Assembly: GCF_024323335.1 (NCBI RefSeq)
Contig: NC_066585.1
Span: 181,058,294 to 181,122,293, forward strand
DNA from: Lathyrus oleraceus
Lineage: Eukaryota; Streptophyta; Magnoliopsida; Fabales; Fabaceae
Reading direction: 5' to 3'
Length of the DNA: 64,000 nt
Part shown: positions 21,769 through 33,800 of the stretch, in pieces
How positions within the stretch are numbered: the first letter of the stretch is position 1
Layout of the letters: every line of letters begins with the position of its first letter
The notes under the pieces: generated by a model
The model's database searches: none
What the model was told of the DNA's origin: nothing
The model's input: only the letters and a program-made list of their open reading frames with translations
Translations under genes and position numbers: made by a program

Positions 21769-24700
21769 GTTAATTCTAAAACCCATTGAACATAATGATC
21801 CAACGCCATCTCCCAATTTTGAATCCCCTGTATTTGAGGCAGAGGAAGATGATGTTGAACGGATTCCTGATGAAATTACCCGTCTCCTTGAGCACGAGAA
21901 GAAGATCATTCAGCCGCACCTTGAAGATCTGGAAACAATCAACTTGGGGTCTGAGGATTGTGTTCGTATGGTGAAGATTGGGGCACTTCTTGAAGAGTCT
22001 GTCAAGAAGAGATTGATTGAGTTGCTATGAGAATATTCCGATATCTTTGCTTGGTCATATGAAGACATGCCGGGTCTAGATACAGATATTGTGCAACATT
22101 TCCTGCCTTTGAAGCCTGAGTGCGTGCCTGTGAAGTAGAAGCTCAGAAGAACTCATCCTGATATGGCGGTGAAAATCAAAGAGGAAGTTCAGAAGCAAAT
22201 TGATGCGGGGTTTCTGGTGACTTCTACATATCCTCAATGGGTGGCCAGTATTGTGCCTGTTCCTAAGAAGGACGGAAAAGTCCGTATGTGCGTTGATTAC
22301 AGAGATTTGAACAAAGCTAGTCCGAAAGATGATTTTCCCCTACCACACATTGACATGTTGGTAGACAATACAGCTAAATTCAAAGTCTTTTCCTTTATGG
22401 ACGGATTTTCCGGTTATAATCAAATCAAGATGGCACCCGAAGATATGGAGAAGACAACATTCATCATACCTTGGGGAACATTCTGTTATCGAGTGATGCC
22501 CTTCGGTTTGAAGAACGCCGGAGCCACGTATCAACGAGCTATGACTACCTTGTTTCATGATATGATGCACAAGGAGATAGAGGTCTATGTTGATGATATG
22601 ATTGCTAAGTCCCGAACGGAAGTTGAACATATTGAGCATTTGTTGAAGCTTTTTCAGCGTTTGAGGAAGTTTAGACTTCGTCTGAATCCAAACAAATGTA
22701 CATTTGGAGTCCGTTCCGGCAAGTTGTTGGGTTTCGTTGTCAGCGAAAGAGGTATTGAAGTTGATCCTGCCAAGGTCAAAGCAATACAAGAGATGCCTGC
22801 ACCCAAAACTGAGAAGCAAGTCCGAGGTTTTCTTGGCCGCTTGAACTATATTTCTAGATTTATATCCCACATGACTGCCACATGTGCGCCGATATTCAAG
22901 CTCTTCCGGAAAGATCAGTCTCATGACTGGACCGAGGATTGCCAGAGAGCTTTCGACAGTATCAAAGAGTATCTGTCTGAACCTCCGATCTTGTCTCCGC
23001 CTGTGGAAGGAAGACCTCTGATTATGTATTTGACTGTTCTTGAAGACTCGATGGGTTGTGTACTCGGTCAACAGGATGATTCGGGGAAGAAAGAATCTGC
23101 TATATACTACCTCAGTAAGAAGTTTACTGATTGTGAGTCTCGGTACTCTATGCTTGAGAAGACGTGCTGTGCTTTGGCTTGGGCAGCTAAGCGTTTGCGC
23201 CAGTACATGATAAATCATACAACTTGGTTGATATCCAGAATGGATCCAATTAAGTATATCTTCGAGAAGCCTGCTTTAACTGGGAGGATTGCCCGTTGGC
23301 AGATGTTGTTATCTGAGTATGATATCGAGTATCGAGCTCAGAAAGCTATCAAAGGTAGTATCTTGGCTGACCATTTAGCGCACCAGCCGATTGAAGATCA
23401 TCAGTCTGTTCAGTACGACTTCCCTGATGAGGAAATTCTGTATTTGAAAATGAAAGATTGTGATGAGCCTACACTGGATGAAGGTCCGGAACCTGGTTCC
23501 AGATGGACGATGGTGTTTGATGGCGCTGTGAATCAGTACGGAAATGGTATTGGGGCAGTAATCATTACTCCTCATGGCACACATATTCCGCTTACAGCAA
23601 GGCTAACTTTCAAATGCACGAATAATATGGCTGAGTATGAGGCCTGTATTATGGGACTTGAAGAGTGTATTGATTTGAGAATCAAGCATCTTGACGTGTA
23701 TAGTGATTCGGCCCTAGTTGTTAATCAGATCAAGGGTGAATGGGAGACGAATCAGCCAAGTCTCATTCCGTACAGAGATTATGCAAGAAGGATTTCAACG
23801 TTCTTTACAGAAGTTGACTTTCATCATATTCCTCGAGAGGATAATCGGATGGCAGATGCTCTTGCTGCGCTTGCTTCCATGATTGTTGTCAAGTATTGGA
23901 ATGAGGTGCCCAATATTACCGTGATGCGCTTGGATAGACCAGCTCACGTGTTTGCAGTTGAAGAAGTGATTGATGACAAGCCTTGGTATTTTGATATCAA
24001 GAATTTCTTTCAGAACCAGGTCTACCCGATTGGGGCATCTGTGAAAGATGGGAAAACTTTGAGAAGGTTGTCAGGCAGTTTCTACCTCAGTGGTGAAGTG
24101 CTGTATAAGAGAAATTTTGACATGGTTTTGCTCAGATGCGTGGATAGACACGAAGCAAACCTGTTGATGACTAAGGTCCATGAGGGTTCATTTGGTACTC
24201 ATTCCAATGGACATGCCATGGCTAGAAAGATATTGAGAGCAGGCTACTATTGGCTGACAATGGAGTCTGACTGCTGCAAATATGTGAAGAAATGCCACAA
24301 GTGTCAGATTTATGCGGATAAGATTCATATTCCTCCGACACTTCTGAATGTGATTTCATCACCATGGCCTTTCTCTATGTGGGGAATTGACATGATCGGC
24401 ATGATTGAGCCGAAAGCGTCCAACGGACACCGGTTTATTCTCGTAGCAATTGACTACTTCACCAAATGGGTTGAAGCCGCTTCGTATGCGAATGTGACCA
24501 GACAGGTGGTTGTGAGGTTTATCAAGAACCAGCTGATTTGCCGTTATGGTATGCCAGATAAGATCATTACTGATAATGGATCTAATCTGAATAATAAGAT
24601 GATGGATGAGTTGTACGCTGAATTCAAGATTGCACACCATAACTCTTCTCCCTACAGACCTAAGATGAATGGGGCTGTTGAAGCTGCTAATAAGAATATC

Positions 24701-25231
24701 AAGAATATTATCCAGAAGATGACAGTGACGTACAAAGATTGGCATGAGATGCTGCCATTTGCTTTGCATGGATATCGTACATCTGTCTGCACTTCAACAG
24801 GGGCAACCCCTTTCTCTCTTGTTTACGGCATGGAAGTTGTTCTCCCAGTAGAGGTGGAGATCCCATCAATGCGAGTCTTGATGGAAGCCAAGTTGACTGA
24901 TGCTGAATGGATTCAGAGTCGTTATGACCAGTTGAATTTGATTGAAGAGAAGAGATTGACTGCCATGTGCCATGGTCAGTTATATCAGCAGAGAATGAAG
25001 AAAGCATTCGATAAGAAGGTCAAGCCTCGTGTGTTCCGAGAAGGTGACCTCGTGCTCAAGAAAGTATTGTCTTTCGTGCCCGATTCCAGAGGCAAGTGGA
25101 CTCCAAACTACGAGGGTCCATATGTTGTTAAGAGAGCCTTTTCAGGCGGCGCTTTGATGCTTACAACAATGGATGGGGAAGATTTCACTCGTCCTGTGAA
25201 TTCAGATGCAGTCAAGAGATACTTTGCCTAA
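21769..25231 (+). pseudogene. pol: Nested Ogre pol: RT, RNase H, second RNase H, integrase
   Basis: Exon 2 frame from 21769 with two early stops, TGA at 22028-22030 and TAG at 22136-22138, both explained by C-to-T change of CGA and CAG. From the ATG at 22163 a 1022-residue frame is uninterrupted. RT: MCVDYRDLNKASPKDDFPLP, PFGLKNAGATYQRAM and catalytic YVDDM (near residue 142). First RNase H (about 280-400) lacks the usual first aspartate (LTVLEDSMGCVLGQ). Second, plant/archaeal-type RNase H (about 450-570): FDGAVNQYGNGIGAV, NNMAEYEA, VYSDSALVV and EDNRMADALA. Integrase: H-H-C-C near 673-714, D at WGIDMIG, D at TDNGSN, E at GAVEAANK. It ends in a C-terminal core rich in basic residues. It lacks a usable gag-protease upstream. 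Confidence 0.9.
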
Positions 25232-27630
25232 AAAAAAAGTATATGCAAATGGAAAACAGAATAGCTCGCTAAGTTGAAAACCCGAAAGGGCGGCTTAGGC
25301 AAAAATGAGCGTCTCGGTGGAGAACCCGCAAGGGTAATCCAGGCAAAAGTTAGAGACTTGAAAAAGAAGAGTATATTTGCATCCCGCTAGATTGAGTACA
25401 TCACCCTGGGGCAATCTAGGAAAAAATTAGGGATTTGGCAAGTAACTGCATCCTGACAAGACTTTCTGTTCTGCAGCTGTCTTTTCGTCAGAGGTTCTCG
25501 ATTCGTCGTCGACTGAAGCTTCGGATACATCGAGATTCAAATTGGTAGAGAAAGGATCATTATGTTCAATGTAGCCCTCTTCCAATATATATCACTGATT
25601 TCAAATTTATACAGATCTATGGAGTCTTGCCATTTGCAGGCTACCATTCCATCAAATCAATTTGAGCTTTTATCCAATTATTTGCACTCTTATTTGTTTC
25701 AAATCAATAAATGTTTTGCATGTTTTAATTGATAAAATGTCATTGTTTTGAACAAATAAATTTTTTCAAATTGTTGTTTTAAACAAAGTGAACATTCACA
25801 ATGACAAAAGGATACTTAAGAATTTCTCAGTGCTCTCCCAAGGGTGGCATGATTTCCAACAGGTAAGACATTTGTTCATATTCCTGGCATTGGTTGTATC
25901 CTATTTCTCCTGCTTTTGTTGGGGTTATTCTCCTAAGCAGAGTGTTGTTGAGGACTTCGTGTTCTTCTCCAGCAGTATTCTCCCCCCAGCATGGGTGTTT
26001 TCCGTCTGGAAGCTTCGGTAGTGGGTGGTTTGAGACCCCGGTACCCTGTCACCCTCCCCAGTGCAATCGCCAGTGGAGTTGGGGTTTTTCTCCTCAGCAT
26101 GGATGCTTTTCCTTTGAAGATTCAATGGTTGGTGGATTGATATTCCGGTACTCTACCGATTTCCCCAGCATTGTCGTAAGCAGAGTTGTTGCTTCTTTCC
26201 TCAGCACAGTCGCTAATGGAATCTGTGATATATCGCCAGAGTAGAGCGCTTGTGGAAGACTTCGTTTGCTCCAGTAGTACTCTCTTCCCCGGCCAAGTCG
26301 CCAGTGGAGTTGTTATCTCTTCATCAGTGCGCTTATTCCTTCAGCAGGGCAGTGATTATGTTCCTCCTCAGCAGTTGTGGGTATTCTCCTCAGCAGAGTC
26401 AGCTTTCGGTGGTTGATCCCCAGCTCTCTTCCATATTCCCAGTGGATCCCTCAGCGGATTTCCCCAGTGGATCTGCCGGTAAATTTATGGTTTGGTGAAT
26501 CGTGTGTATGCAAAATCCCCAATGGAATGGGTATTCCTCAACATAGTCGGGATTACATCTGAATATTCCCCTCAGAATCTCCGCCAGAGTTGGAAGCCTC
26601 TGTTTTCCCCAATAGGGTTGGTTGGTAATCTATCATCCAAAGATTGGGTTGATTTCCTGATTGCTTTTGATCCCCAGTAGAGTGGCTTGTTGCAGAATCT
26701 ACTTGTGTGATCTTTTCTTCCTCCTTAGTGGGTTGTTCCCCAATGGATTGGTTGCTTGCATTATCCCCAGGTAGAGTTGCTTGTGCAGTCAGATTCTACA
26801 TGAATGATCTATTCTCCCTTTGTGGGTTGTTCCCCAGTGGAGTTATTGCGGAGTTGCCTTCGTGGTAGTTTTTGCCTAGGCAGTGAGCTCTTGTTCCCCT
26901 GCATATTTTGGGATTTCTCCATTTTCCCAACAGATTTGTCTTTGTGGCCGTTGTTGCCTGTTGTGACTTTCTGTACTCCAGTTGGGATGTTTGATGATCC
27001 ATCGCTCAGAGATTTTGTGATATCTCCGATCTTCTGCCTCCCCGCAGATCTTTGCTTTTCAGCATGAAGATCTCCAGCAGATTGGCTTTCCAGTTGGACC
27101 TCCTTTGTTTTCCCTGGAAGTATAGTACCGGATGTTTGATTCCTGGTCCTGTTTGTGTTAGAAATGTCTGTTTTGTCAGCATTCATCAAACATCAAATCA
27201 CGCATATTCATGCATATTCATAAACATTCAGATATTCATGATTGCATTGTTTGCCATATATCTTTTGTTTGTTGTTCCCTGCTATGGTGACATAGATCCC
27301 CTTTATAGATCTCCCAAAGCAGATGTCGGGTGTTTAATCTCTCAAAATAGAGTCAGCCCATAAGCAGAAAGTGTCTGTTTTTCCTTCTGCAGTTCCCCAC
27401 TGAGATATATCCTCGTGGATGACGGTTTCTTCCGTTTCCTCCCAACATATATATTGGGACGGATTTTCCTATTGAGTTATATCCTCATTAGGACGTGTCT
27501 TGATTCAGTCTGTCTTTTCGGATTGATCCCGAATTGGCTATTTGTCAGTTGTTCTTGTGCTTCCCTGTGGAATAAATGAATGAACTGCCCAGTAACCGGC
27601 AATAATTCTTTATCCCCGGCAGAATCTTTT

Positions 27631-28096
27631 TGGGCCTCTACCCAGTAACCGGTAGTTGTAAGTCCTATTTTCCTTGCCTTTTTAACGGAATTTGTGGGTT
27701 ATATACCTTTGTTCCTCGGCAAGAGTCTTTGGTTTTCTACCCAGTAGTCGGTAGTCGTAAATCCTATTCTCTCGCTCTCCAGCAGAGTTTGTGGTTTGTT
27801 ATAAACCCTATTTTTGATTCCCGTGCGGATTTGTGATTCTTTCATTCCCCACGCGGAGTTGATTTGGGCCTCTACCCAGTAACCGGTAGTTGTAAGTCCT
27901 ATTTTCCTTGCCTTTTTAACGGAATTTGTGGGTTATATACCTTTGTTCCTCGGCAAGAGTCGTTGGTTTTCTACCCAGTAGTCGGTAGTCGTAAATCCTA
28001 TTTTCTTGCTCTCTAGCGGAGTTTGTGGTTTGTTATAAACCCTATTTTGTTCCCGTGCAGATTTGTGATTCTTTCCATCCCCACGCGGAGTTGTTG
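27631..28096. repeat. 234-bp tandem duplication
   Basis: TGGGCCTCTACCCAGTAACC starts at 27631 and 27865, and both copies continue through TTAACGGAATTTGTGGG, CTCGGCAAGAGTC and CCACGCGGAGTTG with few differences. Sub-repeats CTACCCAGTA(A/G)(C/T)CGGTAG occur twice per unit. Confidence 0.9.
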
Positions 28097-29212
28097 GTTT
28101 TCTACCCAGTATTCGGTAGATGTAAACCCTAATTCGTGTTTATCCCTATCAGAGTATGGCTATTACCCCGTATTCGGTAGTTGTAAGTCCTATCTCTTAT
28201 CCCCTAGCAGCGGTAACCTTTGTGGTTCGGTCTGGTTGATGGTGGATTTTTTTGGCCGTTGTGGTTTTATCCCCAACGAAGTTTGCGTTTCCCTGTGGAA
28301 TAAGTTGAATAAGTGCTCAGTATTTGGCCTTCATTCACCCTGTCCCCAGTGGAGTCTGTGGTCTTCTACCCCGTATTCGGTAGTTGTAAATCCTTCCGCT
28401 GTGTTTTTCTCCCCATCGGAGTTTTGTACCTTGTGGTACAGTTGGATAATTGTCGGATGCTTGCAATTTTATCCCAACCAGATTTTTGGTATTCTACCCC
28501 GTATTCGGTAGTTGTAAACCCTAATTTCCCCCCTTTGTAGAGTTAACCTTGTTGTTCATCCTAACCGACGATGGTTACTCTTTGTGGTTATCTTCATTCG
28601 ATATTTGATGTTGATATTCCTCCCTTTGCTTGTGGATAATTGCCGGTTTCTAGCAATTGTATCCCCAGCAAGTCTTCTGGATAATGGTCGTATGCTCGCA
28701 ATGTTATCCCTTTTTGAAGTCGCCAGTGGGTCCTTTCACCGTTTGCTAGTGATTTGTTCCCCGGATTATTGATTGTTTATCAATATATCCCCAGCTAGTC
28801 TTTGTGGATAATTGTTGTTTATGCAATTCATCCTCAGCAGGTCGCCTTTCATTTACCCGTTTGCTTGGTAATGTTGGTTGCTCCTTTGATTGGTCATCAT
28901 TATATACCTGGATTTGGTATCTCGATGCCTTTCTTTTCGGTCGATTTATCCTTTGTTAACCCAGTAACAGGTTGTGGATAATCTTCCATGCGAGTATGTT
29001 ATCCATGTTCTGACGGTAATGGATAATATATCTCATGCACTCTTCAGTTGAAGCCTTTTGTGTTTCCCTAGTCGAGTAAGATTCGTTATTTCCCTTTTGC
29101 GGAATCGAATATTTGTTGTTTTGGATAATTGCCGGATGCTTGCAATTTATCCCTTTGAGTTGTCTTTCGTTTACCCGGATGCTTGGTATCGATTGTCTCT
29201 CTTTTTGGTTGG

Positions 29213-30010
29213 TCACCTATTATATGCCCTAACCGGTATCTCTGGTGTCTCTTCCTTTTCGAGTGTATTATTCACGGTCTGCCGGTAATGAATAATATAT
29301 CTCTTGCGCTCTTTGGTTGAAGTCCTTTGTTGATCTTCCCCAGTAGAGTAAGATTCGTATTCTTTGTAGAATCGAATATCCATCCTTTAACCAGTTTGTG
29401 TTTTGGATGATGAGTGTTTTGGCATATATACCAATTCACGTTTTCGGTAGATCACCTATTATATACCCAGTAACCGGTATCCCTGGTGTTTCTTACCATG
29501 CGAGTATGTTATCTACGTTCTGACGGTAATAGATAATATATCTCATGCGAGTATTCTATCCACGTTCTGACGGTAATGGATATTATATCTCATGCGCTCT
29601 TTGGGTTTGTGTCCCCAGTTGAGTAAGATTCGTTTTCCCGTTGTGGATTCGAATGTCCATCCTGTAAGTTGATTTGCTTTTTCAAGCCCTCCTTTCGGAT
29701 GATGGGTGTTTTGGCATATATACCAATTCACGTTTTTGGTAGGTCACCTATTATATACCCAGTAATCGGTATCTCTGGTGTCTCTTCCTTTTCGAGTATA
29801 TTATTCACGTTCTGACGGTAATGAATAATATGTCTCCTGCACTCTTGGATCAATCTTTTGATTGTTTTCTCCACAGAGTAAGATTCGTATTCCTTGTGGA
29901 ATCGAATATCCATCCTATAAACAAGTCTGCTTTTCTAGCTTTCTTCAGGATGATGAGTGTCTTGGCAGTAAAAACCAATTCACGCTTTGGTCGGTCACCT
30001 ATTATATACC
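29213..30010. repeat. Tandem array, 240-290-bp units
   Basis: TCACCTATTATATAC-type unit starts lie at 29213, 29452, 29744 and 29995. Units share CTGACGGTAAT(A/G)(A/G)ATAATAT, GTAAGATTCGTATTC, GAATCGAATATCCATCCT and GGCATATATACCAATTCACG. The second unit has an extra internal duplication of the GAGTATnnTATCnACGTTCT block. Confidence 0.85.
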
Positions 30011-30675
30011 TCGGTATCCCTGGTGTTCCCTCCTTTCTGCTCCCTATTATGACCTTGGTCCCCTGTGGAGTCAGATTTTCCTGAGTTGATGTACCTTTTT
30101 CAGGTCTTTCTCAGATGTTTGGTCGATTGATATCTCTCACCCTTATACCGGTTTTAGATATTCACTCTTCCCGAGTTTGTTACCCTTATACCGGTAACAC
30201 CTCATTTCCTTGTTGCTTTTCCCCGCGAGAGTCTCTTTGTTAGACATTTCTCCAGTGGAATTCCTGTTGTGATTTTACCCTTTGCTGTATTGGCGTTTCC
30301 CCAATATATGCATTTCTTCCCCGGCAAGGAGGTTCTTTGTGAATCGTTCCTTGGTCCGAGTCCGGATTTTTATCCGAAGTATCCTTTGTGGATAGTTGGA
30401 GTCAGCTTGAGTCTTTCCAATGGATGTGTTTCCTTTGGAAATAATCTTTTCCCCAGTGTGAGTCCTTTACTCCTCAGTAAAGTCTCCGGTCAGTTTTGTT
30501 TCCCCTAATTCAGAGTCGTGTCCTGCTCACGTATTCTTTTTCTTTTTCTTATCCCCATAAGAGTCCTGTTAGAGTCTCTGTTCCTGGTGAGTGTATTACT
30601 CCGACGGATCGTCTTTTCTTCTGTGTGAACCATATCCCCACAGAGTTTGTGTCTTTTGCACGCATACATTTGCAT

Positions 30676-30833
30676 CATGAGATCTCTTAGGGACCAAAAT
30701 TTGTCTCATTACTGTTATTTAAGCCCATTATACCGCGTCGAGATGAAGATTTCTAAACTTCATTTCTCCGGCTAGAATGACCTTAAATAGGGGCATCTGT
30801 AAGACCCCAATTTTGTCCCTAAGATCCCTCATG
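30676..30833. other. Inverted repeat across PPT and 3' LTR start
   Basis: CTTAGGGAC followed by CAAAATT (30686-30701) is complementary to AATTTTGTCCCTAAG in the LTR start (30809-30823), with one bulged C. Outside it CATGAG (30676-30681) pairs with CTCATG (30828-30833), three positions in between not matching. The pairing encloses about 105 nt holding the PPT and the LTR terminus. Confidence 0.65.
30785..30797 (+). other. Nested Ogre polypurine tract
   Basis: AAATAGGGGCATC directly before the 3' LTR start TGTAAGACC. Position and purine content fit the plus-strand primer. Confidence 0.7.
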
Positions 30834-33800
30834 GCATCATATCATATCACATCATTGCCTCAAGGATCATTGTGCACCTTTGCTTCCTTCCTTGTGGGCG
30901 GGTCTTTTGAGTGTGGTTCTTGATCACCAAGCATGTTTAGCATTTGTATATCATTTCTTTTCATTTGTTTACTAACCAAAAGTACAAAAATATTGTCATC
31001 TAACCTTGTTACTTGCAGATGAAGCAATTAGGTCAAGCCAGTCACAGGCATTCATTGAGCAATAGATGGTGGCCATTCTTGAGAATTTGGGCACCATGAT
31101 CTTTCATAAGAGATTCATATGAGTTGTGATATCATTTGGAATCAAGATCTCAAGTGGTAGAGGCTTGAAATTCATCAAGGCATGGTTCAGTCAACCAAAA
31201 CCCTAGCAAAGTCAATTGTGGTCAACTATGCATAAAATCAAGGATTTGATGGTGGGAAATGGTTAGAAAGATCTTATTCATGTCTATACAAGCCTCATAT
31301 AACATGTCAAACATCATCATTGAGGAATTGGAGGTCAGACAAAAAGTTTCCAAAAATAGCAAGTGACCTGTAATTTCCAACTGCCAAAAATGGAAAGGTC
31401 TTCTCTTCAACTTTACATCATCAAGAAAGCTTCAAATCAAAATTTGTCCAACATTAAAGTTGAAGATCTTGCTCTTACCTTTCCAAAAAGTCCAAGAACA
31501 TCCATTTCTCATTTATGGTTGGCAAGTTATGATCAAATCATTTTCAAGAAATTTTGAACTTCAAGGAGGCATAACTTTTGCATCAAAAGGCCAATTCATG
31601 TGATTCTTTTTTGAGCAAACTCCATTTGACATGCTCTATCATAATCCATCATTACATTTCATCAAAAATCATCACATAAAAAGTCCATTTTTCAAGTGAA
31701 TCAATTTGAATTTTGGTGGGAAAAAGGTCATTTTGAAAAGTACACATGATTTTCACTCCAAACCAATTGCAATGGCCTTGAAACAGAAATTTGGACTTGC
31801 TGCAAGTGAAATTTTACTGTTCCATTGGTTATATTTGGATAAGGGCATTTTGGCATTTTTGCAAAAAGCTTCATTTCACTAATCCAATCCATTTTGCCTA
31901 ATCATGTTTAACAATGCTGATTAACAAGGGGTATTTAAACCTAATCATAACAAAAAATCGATGAACAATCACAATCTCAGATCCAAACTCGAAATTCTCT
32001 CAAATCTCTCAAATTCTCTCAAACTTTGTTTCAACTTTTCCATCGAAATTCTTGATTCTTTTTGCTTTTGCTTGTGTTGATCATCATCTACAGGTGTTGT
32101 TGGAGATCTGTTGAAGAAGAATCGTGGAAAATTCTTGAAGATTGCAACTGTTGAAGCTTGAGCATGTTCATGGAATTTTGAGATTTCTGCGAATTCAAGC
32201 TGTGTTGAGCTGAACTCTTGACTCCATACACTCATCCAAGCATCATTGAGCACCTGTTTCATATTTCCAAGCTTTGAATCCAACAGAATCAAGATCTGCA
32301 TCTTCATTGAGGTAAAACTCGATTGCTCCAATTCTCATAATTATCATGTGGCTTTGGTAGATCTCAGCATGTAGATCATTTTGCAACTTGAATCATGCAT
32401 TTTCATTAGATATTAAGGAAGTTATGTGGATTTGAAATCTGGATTGTGAAACTTATTTCGATCGATTCTTTGCATGTGGTTGAAATTAATTGAAATCAAT
32501 GTTAGATTAGTGCTCTATGATGAATGCTGGTTCGATCCATATACTTTTTATTGATTTCTGTGATGAAAAGTTCATGAGCATGATGAACAACATGAATATG
32601 ATGATGAATGTCCAGTTTTCGTTTCCAGATGATGCATTGATCTTCATTTGCCAGGATTTGCATGTAATTCGTGTTTGTATAGCCATGCACCAGTAACACG
32701 CTGCCACATCACTTAATGAAACGGTGTGTTTCATTAAGTGAGTGCCACTTTTGAAATCCGCGCGTGTTCGATTCCGGATTCTAGCATTCTTCATTTGGCT
32801 TTTTGACATTATTTCCAATTTCATCTTCCATGTTACATGCTTCCTTCCATGCATTTTTTATTTTTTTTTCACAATCAAAAAAATCATAACTCTCTCAATA
32901 ATCATCCAATTGACATGCAATTTTTTGTGGAATGTTCCTCATCATGTCCTTTATTTTTTGATGATTTTTAATAAATTTGTGCACGGCTGAAAAAAATAAT
33001 TGCCTAGGGTTTATGTTTATATGTCATTTCTTGCATATAGCTTGCCATTTTGTTTGTGAAATTCTGATGCTTGATCCAAAATTCTTGAAATTTTACATGT
33101 GTAATCTAGACTCATTCCTGGTCATTTTGGTATATGGTTTGTGATTTTTGCCTTCCTGGATTATGAGTTATGATGTGATCATTGGAGGTGTGACAATGTA
33201 TGTCACACCATTTCTTGTTCCTTTTGTGGAATTTCTTTACCATGTCTATTGAACTTGAATTGATCTGGATTTTTGCATGTTGATACTTATGGATGTTAAG
33301 TTTGCTTGTGATTTTTCCTGGAACTTTTGAATGCATTTTCTATTTGTTTGAGAATTTCTCCCCTGTTTGACCAATTGTGAACCTTTTGTGAGTCATGATC
33401 TCATATGTTTTGTGAAATTCTTGTGGTTTATTGGATGGACTTGAAATTTGGCATGTGTGTTATAGACATCTTGAAGTTTGCCATGGCTTTGGTCTCACTC
33501 ATTTATCTCATGTAATTTCTGTTTTATGCTTGCTTGAAGTTGATGCATGATTTGGTACCTTGTATGAGCTTGCTTGAACATGATTTGACTTGTTGATTTT
33601 AATTGATATGCTTCCACTTATCCAATTAACATGATTTTTGGTGTGTTGCTCATTCAATGTGTTCTGTTTAGTCAGGATTTTTCTTGGAATTTATTGAGCC
33701 ATGTTTGATTTGATATGCTTGTGTTCATTCTGTTTACTCCAATGTGTTTCAATTTGCATAGTTTGACATGTTTTGCTTATGAAATGGAATTGGTGCATAG

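Larger units (their letters stand above)
25232..30797 (+). other. Nested Ogre 3' noncoding region with tandem repeats
   Basis: 5.5 kb after integrase with no gene. The first part is full of degenerate CCCCAG(T/C)(G/A)GAGT words at irregular spacing (about 25900-27120). Next comes an exact-looking 234-bp duplication (27631-28096), then CCCAGTA(A/T)(C/T)CGGTAG repeats (to about 28520), then a 240-290-bp array (29213-30010). Many short open frames here are repeat artefacts. Ogre 3' UTRs are known to be hypervariable and to seed satellites in pea. Confidence 0.85.

Noticed and set aside
22340..23218. 292-residue antisense frame over Ogre RT
   Set aside because: Shadow of the RT coding frame on the opposite strand.
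25788..30690. Many 60-160-residue open frames after nested Ogre pol
   Set aside because: They follow the repeat periodicity of the noncoding 3' region, differ between repeat units and have no family match.
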